DNA of 64,000 nt from Phycisphaerae bacterium (GCA_016782865.1 JADHXR010000003.1:1-64000), one strand, 5' to 3'; positions 25,383-36,138 are shown, numbered from the stretch's first letter. A program made the numbers and translations. Notes: generated by a model from the letters alone, not told the origin.

Positions 25383-28300
25383 CTAAGAAGAACGGTTCCT
25401 TTCAGCTGTTGCCTGCTTCTCTGCCGCTTCGGTCTCTTGTGAAGCTTCATTCGTGCTGACACCACCAGCCTCAGCGCCAAGCCTACGTAGCAACACTTCC
25501 AACTCAGGATAGGCCATAGCCCGTGCTATTTCTAAGGCATATCTTCCGGTATCACTCTGAATATTCGAATCAGCACCTTTGGAGATAAGCAGCTCTATAA
25601 GATCAGGATAGCCAAAGTATACCGCCCAGTGCAACGGTGTGTATCCTAGCCAATCTTTATCATTAATACCCGCACCTGCGGTAAGTAAATTATTGATTTC
25701 TTCTACATCATGATCACGTACTGCCTGGTGCAGCATCTTCACATAACCTTCAGAAGCCTCATTGGGATCATATTCAAAGGCGCCCAAGTCAGGCTTTACG
25801 CCCACAAAGGGCATGCCGACATCAATTCCTTTGTCAATAGCGGCACTGCCCGAAGCAAGCTTAAGAAAGCCATTCTGAGGGATGCTGCCGCCAGGATTAC
25901 GCGGCGCAGACATCATGCTGTCATCCAAGCTTACAAAATCATCGTTGGTCAATACAAGACCCGGCCCGGAATCCCAGCTGTTAAACTGATTATCAACTGA
26001 TTCTTTAAGAGAATCACGCCCTCCATATGATAAATTATTACGTAAGATATTTCCTTCAAAATTACCCCCATACATAAAATAATAATTATTAAGGTTATCC
26101 CATCCTGTGCAATTACGGAGAGTCACGCCTTCAGAGTTATTATTTAAATCAAATCCAGAAGCCGAATGACCCCATGCTATGCAATTTATTAAAATATGCC
26201 TTCCTTCCCCCCTGCCAAGTTTAAATCCATTGCCATTTCCTTTCCAGAAGGGATGATTCCAGATGTTTTCACCGTTTCGCAAGGAATAACATCTCTCAAG
26301 TCGCACAGCCTCGTTTGAGAACCAGAGATCATAACCATCATCAGCATTATTCCATGACCTGTTTCCTATCAAGACATTACCTGGACCAACAGACCAAGCC
26401 ACGATAAAACCATCACCACCTTCGCCACATGACACAAAATTATAATTACGATAGGCATCGCAGTTTAAAAGGATATTATATGCTGCCCCATCGGCATTAA
26501 TACACATTCCTGCCATTTCATTATCAAAGGCATTCACTTGTTCCAATATGTTATGGTGTGCTTCACTACCGTGTATCTGCACCGGACTCATAGTATGAGT
26601 AATCGCCAAACCTTTGATATGCCAATATGCCCCGGCAACATATACAGAACCTCCTTTTGCTTCAGAAAAATCAAGTACTGGTATTTCCCCAGGATAAGCA
26701 ACTAAATGAATAGGATCTCCTGGCTCTCCTGACTTGTCGAGATGAAGAGTACGTGAGAAAACATAACTTCCCCCGCGTACCACAATGACGTCACCTGGGT
26801 TGGCTAATTTGACTGCAGCAGATATAGATCCCAAAGGATTCTCTTTTGATCCAGGATTATTGTCCTTTCCATAAGGTGCAACTACATACGTACAATCTTT
26901 TTTGAGTAATAATTTTGAGGCTTCTTTCAACTCATTTCTGAGATTTCGGTGTGTAACAGCATTTGTAGAACCCATATATACTTCAAGATGCTCGACTGTT
27001 GTTATCATTACCTCATAGGGTGTACGACCACGATTATCAACAATATCAATACGAGCACCCTTCTCTACCAGGACTTGAATCAAGTAATGTTTGTAATAAC
27101 GTGCTGCATAATGTAAAGGCGTAAATCCAATATTATCTTGAATATTAATATCGGCACCCTTATCTATTAGAAGCCGAATCATATCGACAGACCAATCCTG
27201 AGGGTCATTTGGCATATAGGTTGCTTCTGCAGCATAATGAAGCGGCGTACGTCCCGCCTTATCTTTAATATTAACTGACGCGTTATGCTCAAGCAAAATA
27301 GCAGCGATTTCTTTCTGCCCCGCGGCGACGGCATGATGCAGAAAAGTTAAGCCATATTCGTCAACAGCATTGATATCAGTACTACGGTCAAGTAGCTCTT
27401 TGACAAATTGTTTATCCCCATTTTTCACAGCACCGTAAAGAGCACTGCTAATAGCAGATTTGTTATTAAGGAGCAGTTCGACGATCTCAGTATGTCCCCT
27501 TTGCTTGGCCAAATCCAACGCAGTTCGACCACGGCTGTCTTTCACACTCACATCCGCGCCGTGTGCGATTAGTACTTCTATCATTTCCTTGTGACCAGTT
27601 AGTGCTGCCCGATGCAAGGGTGTCCAGTTGTTCTGTGCCTTGGCATTGACGTCTGCGCCCTTGGCGATGAGCAGTTCTCCCACCTGAGAGTGGCCTCCGG
27701 CGGCGGCGTTGTGAAGCGGTGTATTTCCTTGCTTATTCTTGGCGTTTACCTCAGCGCCTTTGGAAATCAGTAGCTCCGCCAGATGGAGGGCTCCCGAGTA
27801 AGAAGCCTGGTGTAGCGGCGTACTCCCATCCTGGGTCTTGACATCCGCCCTCGCGCCCTTGCTGAGAAGGAATTCCCCAACCTCTTCCTGGCCCATCGAG
27901 GCCGCCCAATAGAGAGGCGTCCAGCCCAATTCGTCATTGGCGTCGACGGCAACACCTTGTTCAATGAGGTTCTTTACCCGATCCAGGTCACCGACACAAG
28001 CGGCTCTGTATATGTCGGAGACATCTGTACCCTTGCTGACAAACAAATTGATCATGTCTCGGTTGGAGGCGTCGGCGGCATAGCGAAAGGCGGTCCAGCC
28101 GTCCTTGACGTCGCACTTGGCTCCGTGATCCATGAGAATCTTCGCTATGTCCAGATTCTCATACCAGACGGCAAAGTGTAGGGGCGGGTAACCTTCCGGA
28201 GGTGTGCAGTTGACATCAGCCCCTTTGTCCACGAGCAGGCTAACCATGTTCGCGTCATTGCTCCAAATGCCGTAGAACAACGGCGTGTAGCCATTCTTCT

Positions 28301-30707
28301 CTTTGGCATGGACGTCGGCCCCCTTGGATAAAAGCAATTCAACGATGTCTTGGTGTTTATTTTGAGCCGCGATGTGCAACGCCGTTTGACCGCTGTCATC
28401 CTTTACGTCAACATCAATACCTTGAGCCAGGATTGATTTGACTTTTTCTTGGTCCCCATCCTGAGCAGCAGTATGGATAGACACTTCTGCACCATTATCA
28501 ATCAACACTGAAGCAATATCCATACGACCATTACGCATAGCAATATCGATTGATGTCCTCCCCTGGCCATTCTTGGCATTGACGTCGGCACCTTTATTGA
28601 TAAGCACTTCAACAATATCTTTGCGAGCTATTCTTACGGCAATGTGTAATGGTGTACTGCCGGCTTGATCCTGAGCATTAACATTAGCACCGGCGGCTAT
28701 AAGCAATTCAGTTATTCCGTTGTAGCCTTTTTCGACAGCAATATGAAAGGGGGTTAATTCTCGCCCTTCAAATGCTGCAATAGCGTGAACATTGGCTCCT
28801 TCGGACAAGAGCAATCTAACAACCTCCTCGTTGCCGTTCTCAACCGCCCTATGCAAAGGAGTGACAAAATCATCGGTTTCTACATTATTTATGTCGGCTC
28901 CTTCCGCAATGAGTGATTTAACCAAGCTAGCGTTGCCTATAGCTGCGGCTTCATCGAGTGAAATGGGGGGGGCATCTGAGTCTGTCAAGGTATATATTAC
29001 AGAAACATCATAAACCGGCGTTTTGTAGCGATAGTTAGCCGAAAAGCGAGGGTCGCTCGGCCAAACCAATGGAGGCTTTGGATAGTCTGGGTGAACAGCA
29101 ACAAAAAGATGTAACAGACTTAGTGATTCGACGACATCAAATCTGGCATAGATATGTTTATTGCTTGCCACAAAGAAGCCTTTGTAGAACTTGTGAGCTA
29201 AGATATTATCGCCTATCTTCTTGGCCATATCCAAAAGTGCTTTCTGTTGCGTCCTCTCATATAAACACAAGAAACCTAAAAGGGCATGTGCGTTGTGGCA
29301 ATCCGTTGACATATCAAGCAAAGCCTCTCCTTCAGGATGCGCTCCAATATCCCCAAGGGAATTCCCTCTTACAATATTTCTAGCCATTTCCCATAAAAAC
29401 ATATCACTCGTCACACGATAACCGAGCGCATACGCCCAGAAATCTGTCAGATCTACCTGCCAAGCTTTAATAACGCTTCCCTTGCGAGCAAAACCAAGCA
29501 TATCCTTTTCGCACACATACCCTTCTAGTTTGGTGCCATCAGCAAGCATCGGAACCCAAGAATTATCTTCTCTTCGATAGGCGACTTTTCCTCTAGCCGT
29601 TAATTCCTCTAAAGCCCACTGCTTAAACTCATTACCTTCATCTCCCAATAACTCACTAGCCAAGAAATACCACACCGTCTGTAAACAAGCATAGTTGCCT
29701 ATTAGACCCGGACTTAACATATATATAGGAAGGAAAAGCCGACGATTTGCTGGATCACCGCCTCCAAAATCAACCATAACTGGACGGATAGTATGACCAT
29801 CAAAATCTTCAGCGAAAGGAAACGCATTTCTTTCCCCAGTGTAAGCATAATCACTAAAACCTGTCCTTAGATCCCGAGTTTCTACATACCTGTGAGCAAT
29901 CCGCTTACCCCAAATAAGTGGTTCATTTTTGCCGGACAGTTTAGACAGCATGCAAGCAGCATAGCAAAGGTCGCCTCCTGTGGTGCAGAAAGACATCCCC
30001 GTGCTCTTGAAATACACTGGCCCGCCTTCATACTCGTGCTCCCAGCCTTTTGTGACCTGTAGCTTGTCGAGTGGAGCAATCCTGTCCATATCCAGATTCG
30101 ACCAATCAAGAATGTGGGCCGCCCATAACGTCTCAATAAACTCCTCAGTTGCATTCGGATCTACCTCCCACATGAGTTGATAATGGGGATAGATAGCCTT
30201 AAATGAGCACCTGTCACGATAGTTACGACGGAACACTTCCGTATCACCTCCTGCATCATACGCGTTAACTTCACCCCAATAAAACAATCCATTAGGGCTG
30301 CGCAGATTCTCGAATGCGTACTTAATGGCTTCCTTTGCGGCCTGCCGGTATTGGGGATCACCCGTTATGGCAGTAAGGCTGTCCAGGATGCGGAAAAGAT
30401 TCTGCTGCAGGGCCAAATTAGAAAGAATCCACTCTTCAGTCTCAGTGGTCTTCGACAAATCGCCTTTGGGGCTTATCCACTTCACCGGCTCGTGAGTGTG
30501 GATGTTCAGGCCATCCACAAACAATGGTGTATGCTTAGGCCCATAGGTATCCCGACCGTACTTGAGCACGTTGTCGGCAAACTCCCGCACGGCGTTGAGG
30601 TACTTACTACTCTCGTTTGCATCCGGGATTTCCGTTCCGAGGCAGGCAGAAGCTAGCCAAACTAACAATATTCCAAGCACTGCTTGATGTCCACATCGTC
30701 CTCTCAT
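25383..30707 (-). CDS. Giant secreted ankyrin-repeat protein with helical N-terminal domain and PL9-like beta-helix
   Basis: A 1774-residue exported protein. A signal peptide (1-25) precedes a helical domain of about 550 residues with signature GRDTYGPKHTPLFVDGLN, probably an alpha/alpha toroid of the polysaccharide-degrading type (tentative). About 21 ankyrin repeats follow (roughly 600-1260). Next comes a parallel beta-helix of about 350 residues that resembles PL9 pectate lyases (AKLANPGD-type entry, NNADDGYDLW, GNGNGFKLG). Three more ankyrin units and a basic tail end the protein. GAGAGG lies 8 bases before the ATG at 30707. It is a paralogue of the next gene. Ankyrin arrays normally bind proteins; their export alongside a lyase fold is unusual. 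Likely periplasmic or surface polysaccharide use, or partner binding. Confidence 0.88.
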   Translation of the reverse strand: MRGRCGHQAVLGILLVWLASACLGTEIPDANESSKYLNAVREFADNVLKYGRDTYGPKHTPLFVDGLNIHTHEPVKWISPKGDLSKTTETEEWILSNLALQQNLFRILDSLTAITGDPQYRQAAKEAIKYAFENLRSPNGLFYWGEVNAYDAGGDTEVFRRNYRDRCSFKAIYPHYQLMWEVDPNATEEFIETLWAAHILDWSNLDMDRIAPLDKLQVTKGWEHEYEGGPVYFKSTGMSFCTTGGDLCYAACMLSKLSGKNEPLIWGKRIAHRYVETRDLRTGFSDYAYTGERNAFPFAEDFDGHTIRPVMVDFGGGDPANRRLFLPIYMLSPGLIGNYACLQTVWYFLASELLGDEGNEFKQWALEELTARGKVAYRREDNSWVPMLADGTKLEGYVCEKDMLGFARKGSVIKAWQVDLTDFWAYALGYRVTSDMFLWEMARNIVRGNSLGDIGAHPEGEALLDMSTDCHNAHALLGFLCLYERTQQKALLDMAKKIGDNILAHKFYKGFFVASNKHIYARFDVVESLSLLHLFVAVHPDYPKPPLVWPSDPRFSANYRYKTPVYDVSVIYTLTDSDAPPISLDEAAAIGNASLVKSLIAEGADINNVETDDFVTPLHRAVENGNEEVVRLLLSEGANVHAIAAFEGRELTPFHIAVEKGYNGITELLIAAGANVNAQDQAGSTPLHIAVRIARKDIVEVLINKGADVNAKNGQGRTSIDIAMRNGRMDIASVLIDNGAEVSIHTAAQDGDQEKVKSILAQGIDVDVKDDSGQTALHIAAQNKHQDIVELLLSKGADVHAKEKNGYTPLFYGIWSNDANMVSLLVDKGADVNCTPPEGYPPLHFAVWYENLDIAKILMDHGAKCDVKDGWTAFRYAADASNRDMINLFVSKGTDVSDIYRAACVGDLDRVKNLIEQGVAVDANDELGWTPLYWAASMGQEEVGEFLLSKGARADVKTQDGSTPLHQASYSGALHLAELLISKGAEVNAKNKQGNTPLHNAAAGGHSQVGELLIAKGADVNAKAQNNWTPLHRAALTGHKEMIEVLIAHGADVSVKDSRGRTALDLAKQRGHTEIVELLLNNKSAISSALYGAVKNGDKQFVKELLDRSTDINAVDEYGLTFLHHAVAAGQKEIAAILLEHNASVNIKDKAGRTPLHYAAEATYMPNDPQDWSVDMIRLLIDKGADINIQDNIGFTPLHYAARYYKHYLIQVLVEKGARIDIVDNRGRTPYEVMITTVEHLEVYMGSTNAVTHRNLRNELKEASKLLLKKDCTYVVAPYGKDNNPGSKENPLGSISAAVKLANPGDVIVVRGGSYVFSRTLHLDKSGEPGDPIHLVAYPGEIPVLDFSEAKGGSVYVAGAYWHIKGLAITHTMSPVQIHGSEAHHNILEQVNAFDNEMAGMCINADGAAYNILLNCDAYRNYNFVSCGEGGDGFIVAWSVGPGNVLIGNRSWNNADDGYDLWFSNEAVRLERCYSLRNGENIWNHPFWKGNGNGFKLGRGEGRHILINCIAWGHSASGFDLNNNSEGVTLRNCTGWDNLNNYYFMYGGNFEGNILRNNLSYGGRDSLKESVDNQFNSWDSGPGLVLTNDDFVSLDDSMMSAPRNPGGSIPQNGFLKLASGSAAIDKGIDVGMPFVGVKPDLGAFEYDPNEASEGYVKMLHQAVRDHDVEEINNLLTAGAGINDKDWLGYTPLHWAVYFGYPDLIELLISKGADSNIQSDTGRYALEIARAMAYPELEVLLRRLGAEAGGVSTNEASQETEAAEKQATAERNRSS

Positions 30708-31095
30708 ATTACATCCTCTCGCATATTGAAATAGGTTTTTCGTCAGCACAGTTGTCAAGCAAGACTTGTGGTCAGCATTATACCGCCAAGTAGAAGTTCC
30801 TGCAATTGAGACGAAAACGCCCATCGGCCATCCAGGGCTCCGGCCCTCTCATTCAAACCACCTCCCAGCTGTCGCGGGTCGGGTCGGGGATAGTTAACGA
30901 CAGCCGCCGAGAATAGGACTACACTTTTCATTTACACTTTTGATCGTTGTGTTTACGGGCATTTGATGGATTCTATTGTGTTCACAGTTTTCTGAAGCCT
31001 CACACATTCTTCAGAAATGCGGATATTCCCTTTGAAGTTGGCGTGCAATTTTTGCAGGTGGTCTTCACGAAGGCCGGCCATGTGGGTCATGATCT
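30708..31095. other. Intergenic region between ankyrin paralogues
   Basis: No gene is seen. On the minus strand there is a TTGACA at 30758-30753 followed 19 bases on by TATTTC, a weak promoter candidate for the 1774-residue protein. No terminator hairpin is evident after the paralogue ends at 31096. Confidence 0.35.
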
Positions 31096-34000
31096 TCATT
31101 TAGAAGGCTCTTTGACCTCAACCGTCACAGTCGCCGTGTTGTCCGCCGTATCCTCTTCGCCTGCTACCGGGTCTATCGTAACCCGTAGCGTGTGCTTGCC
31201 CGGGGTGGCACGGGTGGTGTCCCAGTTGAAGGTGATGTCGGTTCTGTCGTTAAATGGGCCGTACCAGACTAAGCACCGACCTCTACCCTGCAAACTCGGA
31301 TAACCGGCACCGGCTAAAACAACATCACCATAACCATCGTTATTTAAATCGCTGAGAGCCGCTCTGTAAGCATCAAATCCGGCAGCTTCTCCGGTAAAGG
31401 TACGGTCACAGGTCGTGTCCATTTCTCCCTGCGTACTTCCGTAATAGAGATAGGCCCGGCTTTGCCTCTTAGAATTTGGGTAGTCATAGGCTGTGATGAT
31501 AAGATCTCCATACTGGTCATCATCAGCGTATCCGCCATGAACAAAGTCTCCTCCTAACGAAGTCCCCGCAGCTTCGCCGGTAATGGTCAGACCGACAGTG
31601 GCATCAAAGCCGCTGGTCTTACCCCAATACACATAGACTCGGCCGACCGAGGAACGATCACCGGGCCAGCGACGGGCCCCGATAATCACTTCAGCACAGC
31701 CATCATTATCAATGTCGAATAGGTCAGCCGATGAACCGAATTCATTAGCACCGCTATCGGGACAGTCAAATATCACATCAGCAGTAGTGTCCATGGCAGT
31801 TCCTTTTGCACCCCAATAAAGGTATGCACGGCCAACGCCGGTATTGTTAGGATAATACCGATGTGCTATCAGGAGATCATCGCAATTATCTCCATTTACA
31901 TCCCCCCGTGCACTCAATATAGCCCCAAACGCATGGCTACCAGCTTCGCTGCTAAATATCTTATCAACAGTCGTATCTGACGCAAGAGGCCCATACCACA
32001 GATAGACCCGGCCCTTAGTAGTCCCGTTGGGATAGCGTACGGCGGAGGCTACCACGTCCATATAGCCATCGTTGTTAAGATCTCCTGCTGAGAGACCACC
32101 GCGGCCAAGAGTAGCGTTTGTTCCTTCTCCCGACGGAAGATCGAGGTAGATGTCCGGAGTAAGGTCCATGTCTACGCCCCCGTAGTAGACATATACCCGC
32201 CCTTCATCTCCACTGCCAAAATACCGTGCACCGATGATAATATCATCATAATTGTCATTATTGATATCAGCGAACATTCCGTTATTATCGCCAAGCCAAT
32301 CTCCGGCATTTTCGGGGTCAAGAATCTTATCAGCACCAGCAGAACTCATCTTGGTTCCCCCGTAATACAGATAGGCTCTGCCGTCTTTAGGGTCAACATT
32401 GACAGGATAATTAGGGGCAGTAATAAGAAGGTCGTTAAACCCGTCGCCGTTGACATCCCCATCAGCCCAGCACCAGTTACCAAACGATCCGGTCGTGCCT
32501 GTCTCACCGGTAAGAGTCAGATCAGCTTCCGATGCCGCCCAATGCTTTGAGTGTATCGTTGCCGATTGACGTGCGATTTCCCTATCATCAGTGGCATCCA
32601 CCAGCTTGACTGCACGGGACTCAACACAGTCCCCCCGATTGTCCAGGGTGACGACGATGGACACAGTCTCTCCCTGAACACAGCTTGGAGCGGCAGATAT
32701 CTTAGTAACCGCAACATTGTGAACCAGCATCTGCTTTAGCAGCAGGTCGACCATCTCCTTGTGCTCCGCCTTTTGTGCCAAATCCAGAGGAGTACGCCCT
32801 CTCTTGTCCTTCACATTAATGTCAGCACCTCTGCTAAGGAGCAGCTCAGCAACATCCAAATGGCCTGCCTCTGCCGCCATGTGCAACGGTGTCAGGCCCC
32901 CTCTCATCTGTGCGTCAACATCAGATCCGTTGTCGATCAAGAACTCTGCAACCTCTTTGTGACCGCCTACGGCCGCAGAGTGCAGAGCCGTACCACCCAT
33001 CTCGTTCTTCTTGTTGACCTCAACACCTTCATCGATGAAAGCCTTTACCTTAGCCAGGTCTCCCACAAAGGCTGCAGCATGAAGAGAAGAGACTTCGGCT
33101 CCTTTCGCTACAAGCAGTTCTCCTATAGCAGGTGAAACACCGTAAGCTGCAACATCAAGGGGAGTCTCACCTGCCTTGCTCTTGGCCTTCACATCGACCC
33201 CTGCGGCAAGAACCAGCTCGGTCAGTTCCTTGCTGTCCATCATGATGGCCCAATGAAGTGATGTGTAGCCCGATGGCGTATCCTTTGCATTTGTATCGGC
33301 TCCTTTGTCGATGAGTAACTTCACTGTCTCAGAGTCCATATTCCACAATGCGTAAACGAGGGGTACATAACCCCACTTGTCGCCTGTATTCACGTCCGCT
33401 CTGTTGTCGACAAGGAACTTGGCTACAGCAGCGTGTTCACCGGAGACGGCCCTAAGCAGAGGGGTCATGCCACTCTCATCTTTTGCATCTACATCGGTAC
33501 CCGCCTCTATAAAGCTCCGCACTTTTTCAAGATTTCCAGCAAATGCAGCCGTGTGAATATTGAAGACAGCAGCACCTTTTTCGATAAGCAGTTTAGCTAT
33601 CGCCGGGCGGTTCAGACTCACAGCAATATCCAGCGGCGTTTTCCCATTGTTGTTCTTCGCATCGATGTCTGCTCCCTTGGCGATGAGCACCTGGGTGATT
33701 TCTACACCGATACCTCTGGGCTGGGTTGCACAATGCAGCGGTGTATCACCGGCCTTGTTCTGGACATTGACATCAGCATCTCTTGAAAGCAGGAATTCCA
33801 CTACCTCCTTATGGCCCCCTTGGGCAGCTACGTGCAAGGACGTCATACCCTGGTCATCTTTTGCATTGACATCAACACCTTTTGCAAGAAATGCCTTTAC
33901 CTTGGCCAAGGCCCCCTGGCTGGCAGCCCCGTGGATGGAAGTCTCTGCTGCTTTGGCTTGAAGCAAATCCACGATTTCTTTGCGACCTTCACGCACCGCC

Positions 34001-36138
34001 AGGTCAATTGGCGTTTGTCCGCTGCTGTTCTTGGCATCAACATCGGCACCCTTGGCGATGAGCAGCTCTACAATATCTTTGTGACCAGCCCTCGCAGCAG
34101 AATGTATAGGTGTATCACCGGCAGGATATCCTCTTCTTGTATTGAGATTAGCTCCCTCAGATATAAGCAGTTCGACTATCTCCTTATGTCCGTTCTCCGC
34201 TGCGAAATCGAGGGCCGTTCCGCCAGGCCAACCTTCATGAAAGTCAGGATATGCACCTTTGGCAAGAAGCCATTCAACAATTTCCTTATGACCACGCATA
34301 GCTGCTCGCTGAAGAGCGGTCATTCTAAAAGAATCGTCCACGCTATCGACATTGGTGCCAATTTCAAGCAATGCTTTTACCTGGTTGATGTTGCCAATGT
34401 GCGCTGCCTCCTGAAGCGACCAGGGAACCTCCGGTGAGTTTGTAAGCCTATAGATATGCCAACGATCGGATCCTATTTGTTTGTATCGATAGGGAGGAAT
34501 AAAGATCGGACACTCTGGCAAGATTTGAGGTATTGAGGATTTGCCAGAATCAACAACCTCAGCTAAATGCAACAGAGCTAATGGCTCAAGGCAACCAAAT
34601 CTCGCATAGATATGTTCTTTACTTAAAACAAAGAATCCTTTGTGGAATTTGGTTTTTACAATATTGTCAGCAATATGCCGGGCTATGCGCAGGAACTCAT
34701 TCCTGTGTGTTTTGTTATACAAATTCAGAAAACCCAGAAGACCATAAACATCGGAACAAATTGTATCTATCTCTAATTCCGGGGTTTTCCCTGGATTTTC
34801 TCCAATATCCCCAAATTCATTTCCCGCACAGATGTCTCTTATCATCTGCCACATAAACGCATCGCCGGTTACCCGATACGCAGTAGCATAAGCCCAGAAG
34901 TATTCCGGCCCCGCAAAGAGAGTTTTTGCAATGTCTCCCTTAAAGCCTAATGCACATTCGTCTTCAAGCACAACGCCCTCGATATTCGTTCCATCGGTAA
35001 GTATAGGAACAAACGCGTTATCTCTTTTACGGTAAGAAGCCTTGCCCCATGCAGTAAGCTCTTCTAAGGCCCATTGGGTAAACTCTTCTCCGTGTTCACC
35101 AAGCATATCGCCTGTCAACAACAGACTGATCCATGGAAGAGGTTGCCAATTCTCACCGAAGTACATCAGCTGACCCTTTCTTTTCCCCTCGAAGGGATGA
35201 AACGGGAATACAGTTGTATAAGGATTACGGAAGTGTTCCGCCATGTTATGATTCGTAAACATACGCTGTGGTGTATTGTAGGTATGAGCACTGATGCCAG
35301 TATTAGGGTGTCGTGTATCTACAAACCGTTGCATAAGCCGCTCACTCCAAACGAGCGGTTGCTCCTGATCCGAGAGTCGATACAGTGTTGTGGCGGCATG
35401 GGCAAGGCTTGTGCCGGTATGGAAGAATCCATACCCGCCCTTGCCCTTGAAGAACACAGACCCACCCATATATTCATGATTCCACGGTTCTTGTAAAACA
35501 GTATCCCTGTCGCCGGAACCACGGTTAAAATCAAGATTGGACCAGTCGATGACGTGCGCGGACCAGTAGGCTTCGATGAATCGCCTCGTTTCTTCCGGAT
35601 TTACCTGCCACATCAATTCATAGTACGGATAATGCACCTTGAGTGTATGTCCACGCGATGCTCTCCATACTTCATCTCCCAGGACATTGTAGGCCGCTAT
35701 GTCTCCCCAATAAAATAATCCATTATGATCCATCAAGTTTTCAAAGGCATATTTGATTGTCTGTATGGCTGCATCAAGGTACTTCGGATCTCCCGTAATC
35801 GCAGATAGTCCATCAAGTGTCCGCAGCAGAGTCTGCTGAGAAGCAAAGTTGGACAGAATCCACTCCTCAGTCTCAGTTGCTTTAAACACATCACCCTTTG
35901 GGCTTATCCACTTCACCGGCTCATGCGTATGGATGTTCAGGCCGTCGACAAACAACGGCGTGTGCTTCGGCCCATAGGTATCCCGGCCGTATTTGAGGAC
36001 GTTGTCGGCAAATTCTCGGACAGCATCGAGGTATTTGGTGCTTTGATTGGTGTCTGGGTGTTCTGCGGCCAGACAGACAGAAAGTTGCCAGATCAGCAGA
36101 ATGCCAAGCACGGCTCGATTGACAGAAGCACCTCTCAT
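31096..36138 (-). CDS. Giant secreted ankyrin-repeat protein with FG-GAP propeller inside a CARDB domain
   Basis: A 1680-residue exported protein with signal peptide (1-25) and the same helical N-terminal domain as its neighbour (GRDTYGPKHTPLFVDGLN). About 18 ankyrin repeats follow (roughly 600-1160). The start of a CARDB fold (VAVTKISAAPSCVQGETVSI onward) is interrupted by about 350 residues of seven FG-GAP/VCBS-like blades, with calcium loops such as DVNGDGFNDLL and DLNNDGYMDVV. The CARDB fold then resumes (WDTTRATPGKHTLRVTIDP to the end). GGAGG lies 8 bases before the ATG at 36138, and a promoter is visible upstream. It probably acts as a surface binding protein; no catalytic motif is certain. 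Confidence 0.88.
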   Translation of the reverse strand: MRGASVNRAVLGILLIWQLSVCLAAEHPDTNQSTKYLDAVREFADNVLKYGRDTYGPKHTPLFVDGLNIHTHEPVKWISPKGDVFKATETEEWILSNFASQQTLLRTLDGLSAITGDPKYLDAAIQTIKYAFENLMDHNGLFYWGDIAAYNVLGDEVWRASRGHTLKVHYPYYELMWQVNPEETRRFIEAYWSAHVIDWSNLDFNRGSGDRDTVLQEPWNHEYMGGSVFFKGKGGYGFFHTGTSLAHAATTLYRLSDQEQPLVWSERLMQRFVDTRHPNTGISAHTYNTPQRMFTNHNMAEHFRNPYTTVFPFHPFEGKRKGQLMYFGENWQPLPWISLLLTGDMLGEHGEEFTQWALEELTAWGKASYRKRDNAFVPILTDGTNIEGVVLEDECALGFKGDIAKTLFAGPEYFWAYATAYRVTGDAFMWQMIRDICAGNEFGDIGENPGKTPELEIDTICSDVYGLLGFLNLYNKTHRNEFLRIARHIADNIVKTKFHKGFFVLSKEHIYARFGCLEPLALLHLAEVVDSGKSSIPQILPECPIFIPPYRYKQIGSDRWHIYRLTNSPEVPWSLQEAAHIGNINQVKALLEIGTNVDSVDDSFRMTALQRAAMRGHKEIVEWLLAKGAYPDFHEGWPGGTALDFAAENGHKEIVELLISEGANLNTRRGYPAGDTPIHSAARAGHKDIVELLIAKGADVDAKNSSGQTPIDLAVREGRKEIVDLLQAKAAETSIHGAASQGALAKVKAFLAKGVDVNAKDDQGMTSLHVAAQGGHKEVVEFLLSRDADVNVQNKAGDTPLHCATQPRGIGVEITQVLIAKGADIDAKNNNGKTPLDIAVSLNRPAIAKLLIEKGAAVFNIHTAAFAGNLEKVRSFIEAGTDVDAKDESGMTPLLRAVSGEHAAVAKFLVDNRADVNTGDKWGYVPLVYALWNMDSETVKLLIDKGADTNAKDTPSGYTSLHWAIMMDSKELTELVLAAGVDVKAKSKAGETPLDVAAYGVSPAIGELLVAKGAEVSSLHAAAFVGDLAKVKAFIDEGVEVNKKNEMGGTALHSAAVGGHKEVAEFLIDNGSDVDAQMRGGLTPLHMAAEAGHLDVAELLLSRGADINVKDKRGRTPLDLAQKAEHKEMVDLLLKQMLVHNVAVTKISAAPSCVQGETVSIVVTLDNRGDCVESRAVKLVDATDDREIARQSATIHSKHWAASEADLTLTGETGTTGSFGNWCWADGDVNGDGFNDLLITAPNYPVNVDPKDGRAYLYYGGTKMSSAGADKILDPENAGDWLGDNNGMFADINNDNYDDIIIGARYFGSGDEGRVYVYYGGVDMDLTPDIYLDLPSGEGTNATLGRGGLSAGDLNNDGYMDVVASAVRYPNGTTKGRVYLWYGPLASDTTVDKIFSSEAGSHAFGAILSARGDVNGDNCDDLLIAHRYYPNNTGVGRAYLYWGAKGTAMDTTADVIFDCPDSGANEFGSSADLFDIDNDGCAEVIIGARRWPGDRSSVGRVYVYWGKTSGFDATVGLTITGEAAGTSLGGDFVHGGYADDDQYGDLIITAYDYPNSKRQSRAYLYYGSTQGEMDTTCDRTFTGEAAGFDAYRAALSDLNNDGYGDVVLAGAGYPSLQGRGRCLVWYGPFNDRTDITFNWDTTRATPGKHTLRVTIDPVAGEEDTADNTATVTVEVKEPSK

